Source: Callorhinus ursinus
Taxonomy: Eukaryota; Chordata; Mammalia; Carnivora; Otariidae
Assembly: GCF_003265705.1 (NCBI RefSeq)
Contig: NW_020312867.1
Span: forward strand, 4,553,307-4,617,306
DNA: 64,000 nt
Direction of reading: 5' to 3'
Numbering within the stretch: position 1 is the stretch's first letter; every line of letters starts with the position of its first letter. This document shows positions 54,711 through 63,998 of this stretch, one piece after another. The position numbers and the translations under genes are program-made. The notes under the pieces were generated by a model, which was given only the letters and a program-made list of their open reading frames with translations, was not told the origin of the DNA and did no database searches.

Positions 54711-56044
54711 GAACTAGGCAGGGCCAGGGGAGCCGGATGGTGCCGTGAATAGGGTAAAAAGGCTGGGGAGCTCAGAGCTGTGGTGGGTAAGGAAGCTTCT
54801 GTGGGGAGGCCGCCCATACATGGGGTGCCTGGGGGTGGGTAGGAGCTAACTGGGCTCTCTGTGGTGACACCTGTGGGGAGGAGAGCATGAGCGAGCGGGT
54901 GCAGAAGGCCGTCCCGCGGGCCTGGTGGGTGCCGCCAGAGAGCGTGAGCCCTGTCATGCTGAGGACCAGGCTGAGCCTTTGGGTTTGGCTGAGGATAACT
55001 GGGATCGCATTCCTGCTTGGAAAACTTCATCATACCAGGAAGGGAAAAGGTGAGGGGTGTGAACCCGAATCGGGAGCACAGAGAGGCTGTTGAAACCTGG
55101 TGAGAGGTGCTAGCAGCTTCCGTGTCCTCCGCCTAGAAGGATAGCCGTGAGGACTCAGTAAGGAGTTGGGTGGGAAAGCTTTTGTGAATTGAAAAGTGCC
55201 ACATAGATGACAATTACCATCATAGCGACTTTGATCTTACCATGTGACCTTACAGACCCTGAGATGGAGGTCCAGTGATTTTCCCACTGTTTTGTGTCTT
55301 TAGAGCTAGAGGGTGGAGCTCTGTTTCTTCACCATCCCCTCCCACACGTGTCCATCCAGGCCTGAGTTGGGTCACGCCAAAGCCCGTCCAGCTCCACAAG
55401 TCGACCCTCAGCCCCTCCTGCTCCCATATTCCGAGATCCGAGGTGGTGTGGACAGAGGATGCTGTGCTTTGCCCATGGTGATGACCACGTGAGCTCCCCC
55501 AAGTGCAGGTTGGCTGTCAAGGGTCAGCATCTCCAGCCCAAGCAAGAGCCCTGGGAACTGGGACATGCCTACGGCGACAGGAGCTGCTTCTCTGGGAAGC
55601 TGGGGCAGCCCAGGGGCCAGTGTCGGCTGAGGCTTCTGTTCTGAGCACCGCCCCCGCCCCCCGCCCCGACACCCTGAATTAACAGCCTTGATGGCTCGGA
55701 GGGCTCTGATACTTATTTTGCCTTTTCCCAAAAAAAACTCAGTCTTGGCCAAGTGACAGGGCTGGGACCTGGGAGCACAGCCTCGACAGGGGTGTCAGTG
55801 TAGACCACGGGTTTGCATGGACCCACAACAGGACCCACATGTGTGGGTGCAGTCCATTCACCCCTCCCAGAATCCTTAACTGGGAGGAACTCGGCGGGGG
55901 CTGGAGAAGAACTAAGGTTTGGGCCTCAGGCAGGATTAGCATTGCAGCCTAAAGCTTCCCTTTACCCCCCTGGGACTCTGAGTTTGCTCATCTGTAAGTG
56001 GGGCTTATAAGCCCTACCCCAGAATGTTGTGAAGATTCAATGCT

Positions 56045-56115
56045 TTTTTTTTAATTGAGGTAACACAATGTTACATTGGTTTCAGGTGTACGACCTAGTG
56101 ACTGTGAGCTCTGTT
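56045..56115. repeat. L1-type fragment, tentative
   Basis: AATTGAGGTAACACAATGTT and TTGGTTTCAGGTGTACGACC resemble a common L1 3' segment. Confidence 0.5.
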
Positions 56116-56883
56116 GTGCTCACCACAAGGGCAGCTGCCCTGTGTCCCCACGCAGTGCTCCTACCACCCATGGTGCCCCTGTGCTCTACCCTTCATCCCC
56201 GAGACCTGCTCACCACAGGAAACCTGCCCCCCCCCCACTGGTCTTCACCCGGTCTGCCCATCCCCCACCCTCTCATGATGCTTTTTTGTTAAAGGGCCTG
56301 GCCTGGGGCGGCTACCCAGAAGTTGTTGCTTTCCCAGCCTGTGATGGAGCATGTTTTGACCATTTTACTCCACGTGTGAAGCACCCTTCCCTGTCCCCTG
56401 GCCGTCCGTTGATCCGCTACCTTGTTATATCTTCATTGTGCCCCAGAGGTAGTCCTGCAGCCCTCACGGCTGCCGGTGGAGAAGAGTGGTCTGATGAGCC
56501 CTCACTGGGCTAATGCCGAGGGGCTGGGGACCCACAAACCACTCCCAGAGCACCAGCCCTCTGCCGGGCCCAGGGTCCCAGAGCTGGAGCAGATGCCAGC
56601 CTGTCGGATTGTGGGGCAACAGGAAGTGACTCCATCCCAGGGGTGACATAAGTGAGCATGGGCTTAGGGAAGACTCTGGGGCAGGAGATGCAGATGATCC
56701 CGCTCTAGGGATACATAGGAGCTCTTTGTGGAAAGGGCCATTCCAGCCCAGCCGAGGCAGTGAGGCATGGCCATCCAGGCACTGTTTGCAGGACCAGGCT
56801 GCGGTCAGGGTTTCTGGGGCGTGTGGGTGTGGTGCCGGGCAGAGTGGGGCACTAGAGGCTTCTGAGCAGGCAAGTGAAGGGTT

Positions 56884-56913
56884 CGTGCGCATGCGTGCGT
56901 GTGTGTGTGTGTG
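56884..56913. repeat. 30-bp alternating purine-pyrimidine tract
   Basis: CGTGCGCATGCGTGCGTGTG continuing as (TG)5 without a break in alternation. Confidence 0.9.
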
Positions 56914-56936
56914 ACTGAGAGAGACCGTAAGAGACT

Positions 56937-56977
56937 CCCAGAGAGAGATGGAGAGATTGAGAGAGAGAGAGAGACAG
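56937..56977. repeat. GA-rich purine tract
   Basis: CCCAGAGAGAGATGGAGAGA then (GA)n to CAGACAG; nearly all purine on the PIGU strand. Confidence 0.85.
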
Positions 56978-57168
56978 ACACTGGGAATCAAGAGGGGCCA
57001 GGATGATGCAGGAGGCCTTCCAGCAAGAGATGGCAGTGGGAGGGAGACAAGGAGGCTGAGTTGGAAGTCTGAGGAAGGAGATTGGCAGGACTTGGTGGTT
57101 GATGGCAGGAGAGAGGCCAAGGAGTCCAGTCATAGTTCTTGAGGGCAGCTTTAAAGAATGGGCTGCCC

Positions 57169-57304
57169 GGGGCGCCTGGGTGGCTCGGTTGGTTAAGCGT
57201 CTGCCTTTGGCTCAGATCATGATCCCAGGGTCCTGGGATCGAGCCCCACAGAGGGCTCCCCGCTCAGCAAGGAGTCTGTTTCTCCCTCCCCCTCTCCCTC
57301 TGTG

Positions 57305-57339
<35 letters not shown>

Positions 57340-57356
57340 AAATAAATAAATCTTAA
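57169..57356 (+). mobile_element. CAN-SINE, full length
   Basis: GGGGCGCCTGGGTGGCTCGG; duplication AAAGAATGGGCTGC on both sides. The only full-length sense copy after 47.2 kb. Confidence 0.94.
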
Positions 57357-57431
57357 AAAAGAATGGGCTGCTCTTCAGGTCTCTGAAAACACAGAGGAAT
57401 GGCACAAGGACTAGGAGCCACCTAGCCACAA

Positions 57432-57535
57432 GGTAAACTAGTTTATCACTCACTTTACAGATGCGGAAAATACAACTTAGAGTAGGGAAAGTGACTTACA
57501 TAGGGTCACACAGCCACTAACTTGCCCGTGCTATT
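57432..57535 (-). repeat. MIR SINE fragment, antisense
   Basis: TCACTTTACAGATGCGGAAA, AAGTGACTTACATAGGGTCA and CACAGCCACTAACTTGCC. Confidence 0.75.
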
Positions 57536-57849
57536 TCTACTGCCCCTCACCCAACTCCCACTGCCCAGACTGGGCAAAGGGGCTCTGGGTCTACAGCTGC
57601 TGTAGATCGGCCTCTGGGAAATCCCTTAGCCCAAATGGCAAGCCTCAAGGTCAGAAGAGGTTGTCTCGGCCAACATGCTACCAGCTGGGGGCATCACTCT
57701 GAAAGAGCCAAGCCTCCAGGCCAGGCTGGTGTCCACAAGATGCCTTTCCCTATGGGGGCAGGGCACCTAATCAGGACTAGTGACTTTGGTTCCAGACAGA
57801 CCAAGCCAGCACACAGGGCTCTTTCCCTCCATGCCATCCTCCCCTGACA

Positions 57850-58225
57850 CTTCATCCTGGAAAATTTCACAGGCATAGCAAAGTTGAAAGACTGAACATT
57901 GAACATACCTACCACATACCTACCACCTAGACTGTACCATTAATGTTGTACTATACTTTTGTGATCACAAATTATCCATTCCTCAATCCATCTTATTTTT
58001 AAAATATATTTCAAAGTGAAGTACAGACATCACTGCATTTCCTACTAAACATCTCAGCATGTATATCATTAACCAGAGTTCAGTACTTATATTTTTCTTA
58101 TATGAAATTTACATACAGTGAAAAACACAACTCAATGTATACATTTTCCGAAGCTGCCCTTCATTCAGCAGCATATTTTTTGAGGTTCATTGATACTGTT
58201 GCAAATAACAATAGTACATTGCTTT
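57850..58225. repeat. Old L1M 3' UTR segment
   Basis: TGAACATTGAACATACCTAC, CCACCTAGACTGTACCATTA and CAAATTATCCATTCCTC are typical. Confidence 0.55.
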
Positions 58226-58226
58226 C

Positions 58227-58364
58227 TTTAATTTTCTTTTTTTTAAAGTGGGCTCCACGCCCATTGTGGAGCCGAGTGCAGGGCTTGAACTCACAACCCT
58301 GAGATCCAGACCTGAGCTGATATCAAGAGTCAGATGTTTAATCGACTGAGCCACCCAGGCACCC
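58227..58364 (-). mobile_element. Short CAN-SINE, antisense
   Basis: AAAGTGGGCTCCACGCCCAT, GGGCTTGAACTCACAACCCT and GAGCCACCCAGGCACCCC; duplication AGTACATTGCTTT / AGTACACTGCTTT. Confidence 0.9.
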
Positions 58365-58392
58365 CAGTACACTGCTTTTTTAAAATAAACTT

Positions 58393-58560
58393 TTTTTTTT
58401 TTAAGATTTTATTTATTTGAGAGAGAGCACAAGCAGGGGGAGAGGGAGAAGCAGGCTCCGCACCGAGCAGGAAGCCTGACACAGGACTTGATCCCAGGAC
58501 CCCAGGATCATGACCTGAGCCAAAGGCAGACGCTTAACTGATTGAGCCACCAGGTGGCCC
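58393..58560 (-). mobile_element. CAN-SINE, antisense
   Basis: TTTTTTTTAAGATTTTATTT to GAGCCACCAGGTGGCCC; duplication TTAAAATAAACTT / TTAAATAAACTT. Confidence 0.92.
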
Positions 58561-58562
58561 TT

Positions 58563-59100
58563 AAATAAACTTATAAATTTCAGAATAACTTTAGATACAG
58601 AAAGTTCCCATATGCCCCACACCCAGGATCCGAGCCAGGAGACCACATTAATGTGTTCTGTCTCTCCCATGTCCTCTGCCCACTTTCTCACTCTGTCCCA
58701 ATTTCTCATGACCTAGACAGTCTTGAGGAGCACTGGCCAGGTCTCCTGTAGAGTGTCCCCACTTTGGGTTTATCTGATGCTTTTCTCATCATAAGACGGG
58801 TTTGGATTTTTGGAATGCTCAGGTACCATGCCCAGTACATGGTAGCCACCTGATCTCATACTGATGTTACCCTTCATCATTTGTTCAAGACAGTGTTTGG
58901 GGCTTCTCCAGTGTAGAATTACTCTTTTCTCTTTCCCTGCAGTGTTCTTTGGAAGTGAGTTACTGCATCTGGCCTGCCGGCAGGCAGGGGACAGAAAGGC
59001 AGGCAGGAATTAAGCTCCACCTCCTGGAGGAGGGAATGTCTACATATGTTATTGGAATTTTTCTGTAAGGATTCCAAAAGGAATTCTCCCTCATTTATTT
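58563..59100. repeat. Old L1M 3' UTR segment
   Basis: TAACTTTAGATACAGAAAGT, TCATGACCTAGACAGTCTTG, TTTGGGTTTATCTGATGCTT and TTGGAATTTTTCTGTAAGGA in consensus order. Confidence 0.62.
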
Positions 59101-59744
59101 ATTTGGTCATTTATTGGCTGGTTTTTTAAATTGATATTTTAATCAATGTAATACAAATACATATTTTACAATGTTAAAGATTATAAGGAAATAGAATAGC
59201 TCCCTATGGCCTGAGAGTTATTTGCTCTGGTTCTTCTAAATACCATGCGTACTCTGCTATTTGTATTTCTTGACTTTTTTTTCCATTTTATATTAGATTG
59301 AACTATATAAAGTTTCCAGTATTCAACCATTTTTGATCTGCAGAAATGGCTATTTCATATGGTTCAACCTAATACCTAGTATTTTGACTTTCTAATCCTT
59401 GTACAGCTGATTGTGACACTGGAGTTGGTTCCTTTTGTTTCATTGTGAATTGTGATTTTGTATTTGATCCTCATTGGACCTGGTTCGGGGGTCAACCCCC
59501 ACCTGCTCAGCCATAGCTCCAGGCTCTCCATCCCCAGACCGGGCACCTTGGGCCTGGGTGAGAAAGGGGCTGCAGGATGTGAGGTCAGCCTTTGCTGTGG
59601 TACCTGCCCCCCACCGGCAGCTGTGGGGCAAGGCCTCCGGGGCTCCCTGGGCTGTCTGCTCTGCTGATACCCTCAGCTGCAAGTTCTCTGCCCTGTGGCA
59701 GACTGGACCCCAGGTGCGTCGCCTTGCAGGTCATGGCCACTAGG

Positions 59745-59830
59745 CCAGCTCTCCTGGTGTAGCCTTAGGCCAACTACTGAACCCTTTGTGCCTCAGTTTC
59801 CTCATCTATAGGATGGAGACCATCAGCCTT
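59745..59830 (+). repeat. MIR SINE fragment
   Basis: GTAGCCTTAGGCCAACTACT, TGTGCCTCAGTTTCCTCATC and TATAGGATGGAGACC. Confidence 0.72.
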
Positions 59831-60424
59831 CCAGATGGGCTCCTCTGGTCATAAAATGGCAGGACTTTGTCCTGAGGCCAGCCATGGTGTTGGTCCTCAG
59901 TTCTTCCTTCAGGCCCCTCCATGTTCTTCCTGCCCACGGTATGAGGCTGCCCAGGACAGAAGTCTCCGTGGGTCAGAGGCCAAGATCCCAGATTCAGCTC
60001 AACCTCTGACCTGCTCTACAGACCCTAGCCAGGTGTTCCCCCTCCTCTGGGCTTCCATCTTCTCATCTGTGCCAACAGGTGGTTGGTGCTGATGGTCTAA
60101 GAGACCTCTGAGTGGCTGAGACCTGGGGTTGTGAACCCCTCTGCCCTCCTCCTGCCCCAGGCCCTGGGGGTCTTGGAATATAATGGGATTGTAAAACGTA
60201 TCAAGTCCTTGTTCCTCTCTGGGCCTCTGCGAGGGGGATGGTAGCCTGAGCTTCTAGGGCCCTTTTAATTCTGTGGCCCATACAGGAAAGGCAGACTGAG
60301 CTGGGCATGGATACCAGGGTGGCAGAACCCTGTGGGGACCTTCCCAGTCCAGGGGAGGAGCCACGCCATCAGGCAGTCACACAGATGAAAGAAAAACTAA
60401 TCTGGATGAATTTGTGTTAAGAAA

Positions 60425-60975
60425 TAGAGGTTAATGGGGGCCATGACCCAATCTGGGGGGTATGGGAGGGCTTCTCTAAGGAATCAGGATCCTTCCTGAG
60501 ACCTGAAGGGTAAGGAGGTGTTGACTGGATGAAAGGGAAGGGAACATTCCAGGCAGAGGGAACAGCAGAGATCCTGCAGCAGAGGGAGAGGCCAGTGTCG
60601 CTGGAGCTGAGTGAGGTGGAGCAGGAGAGAGGGTGAGGGACCAGGCGCGAGGCCTCAGAGCCCCAAAGGAGCTGGTTCTTCACCTTAAGAGCCCTCGGAA
60701 GCCTTTAGAGGACCTTTCAGCTGGGAAGTAACAGGACGAGATTTTGTCCTGAAAAGCAACCTCTGGCTGCTAGGGAGAATGGACTGGACGTGGCGAGGGT
60801 TACAAGGGTGGGAGGCTTGGGACCAAGGAGCCCAAAGAGGAGACTGCTGTTGTTTAGATGACAGTGGCTTTGTCCAGGGTGGTAGCTCTAAGGACAAGTA
60901 GAAACGGATGGATCTGAGAGTGTCTGGGAGATAGAACTGCCAGGACTTAGCAGCCTTGTGTCCGGCAGGTGAAGT
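60425..60975 (-). repeat. L2 LINE relic
   Basis: GAACATTCCAGGCAGAGGGA, AGAGGCCAGTGTCGCTGGAG, CAACCTCTGGCTGCTAGGG and TGTCCAGGGTGGTAGCTCTA follow the order of the L2 body, reverse complement. Confidence 0.75.
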
Positions 60976-61326
60976 GTCAGGTGATTCTGTGGCCTCAGCA
61001 CCTGGAAGGAAGATGGGGGGTGTGGTATGGGCTCCCAGGGAGCAGCAGCTTTGGCAGGGGCTCAGCTGTACCATGGAGGAGCCTCGTGGGCACCCAAGCA
61101 GTGAGGCGGAGGGGCCTCTGGGTGCAGACGTACCATTCTGGAGTTCAGAGGCCGGAGCTTGGGCGGGTGGCACAAACCCACAGGGGTGGGATGGGATGGG
61201 GCAGTACAGGCAACTTCTGAAGTGCAAGACCTTGCAGGGTCTCCCCAAAACCTGCCTAGCCCCTCAGCAACCCAAGGTTCTGGGGGAGGTTCCTCAGCGC
61301 TGCTGACAGCTCCTCTCTCCCTGCAG

Positions 61327-61440
61327 ATCCTGCTCATCTCGGATTACTTCTATGCCTTCCTGCGGCGCGAGTACTACCTCACCCATGGGCTCTACTTGAC
61401 TGCCAAGGACGGCACAGAGGCCATGCTCGTGCTCAAGTAG
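61327..61440 (+). CDS. PIGU: PIGU exon 12, C-terminus and stop (residues 399-435)
   Basis: CTCCCTGCAG acceptor. Reads [20 protein letters not shown] then [17 protein letters not shown] and TAG at 61438-61440. It contains the last transmembrane segment and a short basic, polar cytosolic tail; no ER-retrieval KKxx ending is present. The length of the C-terminus equals human. This is the exon closest to the convergent MAP1LC3A gene. Confidence 0.98.
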
Positions 61441-61760
61441 GCCTGGCTGGGCCCAGGGCTGCATGGACTTCAGGGGTGGAAGGGCCCGGAGCTGAGCCCA
61501 GCCCTCGAGCCGGAGTTGCCAGCAGAGGAGTCCTCAGGCAAATGAGGTTTGAGTCCAGGGTTCCAAAGCTCTGGCACCAGAGGGGAACCAGGGCTGGCAG
61601 CAAGGCCGGTGGGGAGTAGCCAGGAGCACCTCCCCTTGGACCCTACTCTTTTGACTCTGCAGACCAGGGAGCCCCCTCCGATGCTGGATAGGGTAAGAAG
61701 CAGGGGAGCAGGATTTGTTAGGTTGTGGCTACTTAATAAATGTTTTTTGTTATGAAATCT
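61441..61760 (+). other. PIGU: PIGU 3' UTR
   Basis: A GC-rich trailer of about 300 nt from the stop codon to a single AATAAA, followed by a T/GT-rich stretch. The exact cleavage site is inferred to be 15-25 nt after the signal. Confidence 0.8.
61735..61740 (+). terminator. PIGU: PIGU poly(A) signal AATAAA
   Basis: AATAAA inside ACTTAATAAATGTTTTTTG. The U/GU-rich run directly downstream fits a functional polyadenylation site. It is the only such hexamer between the PIGU stop and MAP1LC3A. Confidence 0.85.
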
Positions 61761-61954
61761 ATCCTGGGCTTACACTGAACTCCTGGAAAGGGTGGACTTG
61801 TCCTTGAACACCACTTCCATATACTACACACTGGTGTGGGTTTCCAGAATGAGCCCCAGGTCCACAGCACACAAGTCTGTTCCCTGACGAGCTGAGACTA
61901 GTGTGAGACAGCCCCACTGGCAGCCCTCCCCACACCCCAAGCAGCTGGAGGCAA

Positions 61955-62400
61955 AGGGCCAGGCAGGCCTGAGCAATCTTTATTCTGCAGAGGGACAATG
62001 ACCACAGATCCATACACCATGTCAAGACCAGGTGAGCCAGGGGCCAGTCCTTCAGGGGTGGGCAGGTCCGGGGGGGGGGCAGCGCCTCAGGTGAGGGAGG
62101 GGCAGATGGGCAGGGGCCTAAAAAAAAGACAAATCACACCGAGCAGGGGTGCTGGGGGCTGTTCCCTACCCTCCCCCATCCCAGCCAGCACCCAGGGCAA
62201 CCCTAACAATGGCCCAGGATCCACCCAGGGGCAGTGTAGGTGTGGTTGGTGCCCCCTGGCTAGGGGGGGGCAGCATCCCTGCCTAGCTCATCTCGGGCAG
62301 AGGCAGTTCAGTTCAGGAGCCAGGAGCTCCCTGGGCAGAGCCTGACAGGGCCCTCCCCCTCCCCCACGCCCAGGCCAAACACCACCCCCCTACTGCTGGC
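61955..62400 (-). other. MAP1LC3A: MAP1LC3A 3' UTR
   Basis: About 445 nt of GC-rich sequence from the TGA to just past an AATAAA on the minus strand. No second poly(A) hexamer was seen. Confidence 0.8.
61979..61984 (-). terminator. MAP1LC3A: MAP1LC3A poly(A) signal AATAAA
   Basis: Plus-strand TTTATT in AATCTTTATTCTGCAG, which on the minus strand reads AATAAA followed by GATTGCTCA and then a GT/G-rich run. It faces the PIGU signal about 240 bp away. Confidence 0.82.
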
Positions 62401-62586
<186 letters not shown>

Positions 62587-62589
62587 CTA

Positions 62590-62928
<339 letters not shown>

Positions 62929-63004
62929 CTAGGGGTGGGGCGAGGGATGCGTGAGCCGGGAGGGGCCTGGGGCCGCGGGGAAGGGAGGGGGCGGCGGGAC
63001 TCAC

Positions 63005-63060
63005 CGGGATCTTGCTAGGGTGCTGGTCGCGGATCTGCTGCACCTCCTTACAGCGGTCGG
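63005..63060 (-). CDS. MAP1LC3A: MAP1LC3A exon 2 (residues 14-32)
   Basis: The acceptor TGTCCGCAG and donor GTGAGT are read on the minus strand. CC completes Ala14, then DRCKEVQQIRDQHPSKIP follows. This encodes the N-terminal helix that distinguishes Atg8 proteins from ubiquitin. The intron to exon 3 is only 76 bp, close to the lower limit for efficient splicing. Confidence 0.97.
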
Positions 63061-63254
63061 CTGCGGACAGTGGGCGGGCAGTGAGGCCGAGAGAGGTCCC
63101 GCTCGCCGTTCGCCCCGCCTGTCCCCGGCCCCGCCCCCCCGAGCCCCCGCCCCCAGGGCCGTCAGGCCCCAGGGCCTGGCACCCGCCGGGCTCCGAGGCG
63201 AGGCCCCGGCCCAGGCCTGAACCTGCCTCCCGGCCCGGGGGTCTAGCCCGACTC

Positions 63255-63262
63255 TGACGTCA
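63255..63262. promoter_or_regulatory. CRE palindrome TGACGTCA (intron 1)
   Basis: Perfect cAMP-response element inside MAP1LC3A intron 1, 82 bp past the exon 1 donor. A TGACGT half-type site follows at 63269-63274. Confidence 0.7.
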
Positions 63263-63343
63263 CGGGGCTGACGTCGCCTGCGGCAGTCTGGGTCAGTCGC
63301 GGCGCCCCCACCCCGCGCCAGCCCACCGCCCGCCGGGCCTCAC

Positions 63344-63383
63344 CGAAGGTCCGCCGCTGCTTGAAAGGCCGGTCCGAGGGCAT
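63344..63383 (-). CDS. MAP1LC3A: MAP1LC3A exon 1 coding part (residues 1-13, first nt of 14)
   Basis: ATG at 63383-63381 starts MPSDRPFKQRRTF, the isoform-a N-terminus, with G at -3 and C at +4. Donor GTGAGG. Residue 12 is Thr (ACC); human and rodent LC3A have Ser there as I recall, and LC3B has Thr. The frame stays open upstream but the nearest candidate start is TTG, so this ATG is taken as the true start. Confidence 0.96.
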
Positions 63384-63536
63384 CGCGCGGGCCCGGCGGG
63401 GCGCGCAGGCCGGGGCTCCGGGGCGCGCGGCTTGGGGCTCTGTCTGAGGTTCGGGGGCTCCGCGCCTCGCGCTCAAGGGCTCCGGGGCTGTGAGCTGAGC
63501 CTGGCGGCGGTGGCTCGGGGAGGTAACTCGCCCGGG

Positions 63537-63544
63537 TGACGTCA
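63537..63544. promoter_or_regulatory. CRE palindrome TGACGTCA
   Basis: Perfect 8-bp CREB/ATF consensus 154 bp upstream of the MAP1LC3A ATG, close to the likely transcription start. Confidence 0.75.
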
Positions 63545-63621
63545 GGTCACAACATTCCTTAAAGGGGAGGCCGGCGCGCCGCTCCCATTGGGCCGACGCA
63601 AAACCCGCCCGCCCGGACCCG

Positions 63622-63629
63622 TGACGTCA
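63622..63629. promoter_or_regulatory. CRE within 14-bp palindrome
   Basis: TGACGTCA is embedded in the perfect palindrome CCGTGACGTCACGG (63619-63632). The GTGACGTCAC form is the optimal CREB/ATF target. Confidence 0.75.
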
Positions 63630-63698
63630 CGGCGCAGAGAGCTGGACTCCGGGCCAGCGCCGCGAAGGGGCGGGGCTCCCCGGCGCGTCACAGTCCTG

Positions 63699-63706
63699 TG
63701 ACGTCA
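63699..63706. promoter_or_regulatory. CRE palindrome TGACGTCA
   Basis: Third upstream perfect CRE, 316 bp from the ATG, with an additional CGTCA half-site at 63686-63690. Confidence 0.72.
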
Positions 63707-63839
63707 TGGGCTGCCGGCCCCTCTCCCCGAGGCCGGGGCTGAGAGACTGGCGGGGCTGCGGGCAGTTGGGCTGGCTGACCCGCTACGCGCGGGCCAGTCT
63801 GGGGTTTAGCGGCTCTCTGTTCCCACTGGTGCTAAGTCA

Positions 63840-63998
63840 TCCCACGGCACACTCTGTTCCGTTCCAGAGATGGTGCGAGGCACTGGGGTGACAACAGCGA
63901 ACCTAAAGACCGCCTCACCTTCGTGGAGCTCATGGTTACAGGAAAAAAAGCTAGGGTGGGGTGGAGGGGATTAAAACACGAAAGAGCAAGATGCTAAA
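63840..63998 (-). repeat. L2 LINE 3' end, runs off the window
   Basis: GATGGTGCGAGGCACTGGGG, GACAACAGCGAACCTAAAG and CTTCGTGGAGCTCATGG are the reverse complement of an L2 terminus. Confidence 0.7.

Larger units (their letters stand above)
48558..61326 (+). other. PIGU: PIGU intron 11
   Basis: 12.8 kb of GC-richer sequence with only four CAN-SINEs. It has L2, MIR and old L1 relics. The stretches 49455-50360, 50990-51275, 51530-52420, 53570-54600, 54710-56040, 56120-57165 (apart from alternating-base and GA runs) and 59100-60425 (apart from a MIR at 59745) show no gene, RNA or recognised repeat. Confidence 0.88.
1..61760 (+). other. PIGU: PIGU gene, 3' part (intron 4 to poly(A) site)
   Basis: PIG-U (yeast Cdc91/Gab1) is a multi-pass ER membrane subunit of GPI transamidase, with PIGK, GPAA1, PIGT and PIGS. 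The complex cuts the C-terminal signal of a proprotein and attaches a preassembled GPI anchor; PIG-U is thought to help recognise the GPI lipid. Eight exons are visible, with lengths 110, 101, 98, 155, 144, 125, 143 and 114 nt including the stop. They sum to 990 nt, or 329 codons plus stop, exactly what is needed for residues 107-435 of the 435-residue human protein as I recall it. All borders are AG/GT and phases match. The translation is nearly identical to human; substitutions I believe are present are I162V, M217V, V322I and F342L. Exons 1-4 and the promoter are beyond the left edge. No frameshift or premature stop is seen, so the gene looks intact. Confidence 0.97.
62930..63800 (-). promoter_or_regulatory. 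MAP1LC3A: CpG island and MAP1LC3A promoter region
   Basis: CpG dinucleotides are very dense here compared with the rest of the window. The region covers exons 1-2 and about 400 bp upstream. It has no TATA box at a convincing place, a GC box (GGGGCGGGGC, 63667-63676), an inverted CCAAT box (ATTGG, 63587-63591) and three CRE palindromes upstream of the ATG. Transcription start is not determinable by eye; somewhere near 63450-63550 is likely. Confidence 0.85.

Noticed and set aside
54623..55033. 136-codon proline-rich minus-strand frame
   Set aside because: An intronic GC-rich open frame without conserved motif, partner exons or a plausible start.
56464..57120. 218-codon open frame on the minus strand
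   Set aside because: It starts at TTG, lies in PIGU intron 11, is rich in Ser/Pro/Leu from GC-rich and GA-repeat sequence, and resembles no family I know.
60685..61248. 187-codon open frame on the minus strand
   Set aside because: It starts at TTG and overlaps an L2 relic and the end of PIGU intron 11; no domain or splice logic.
5245..61440. PIGU segment as a processed pseudogene
   Set aside because: Exons are separated by introns with proper splice sites and intact phases, so this is the functional gene structure.
63384..63476. N-terminal extension of LC3A in the same frame
   Set aside because: The open frame upstream begins at TTG, not ATG, and the family start MPSDRPF is intact at 63383.
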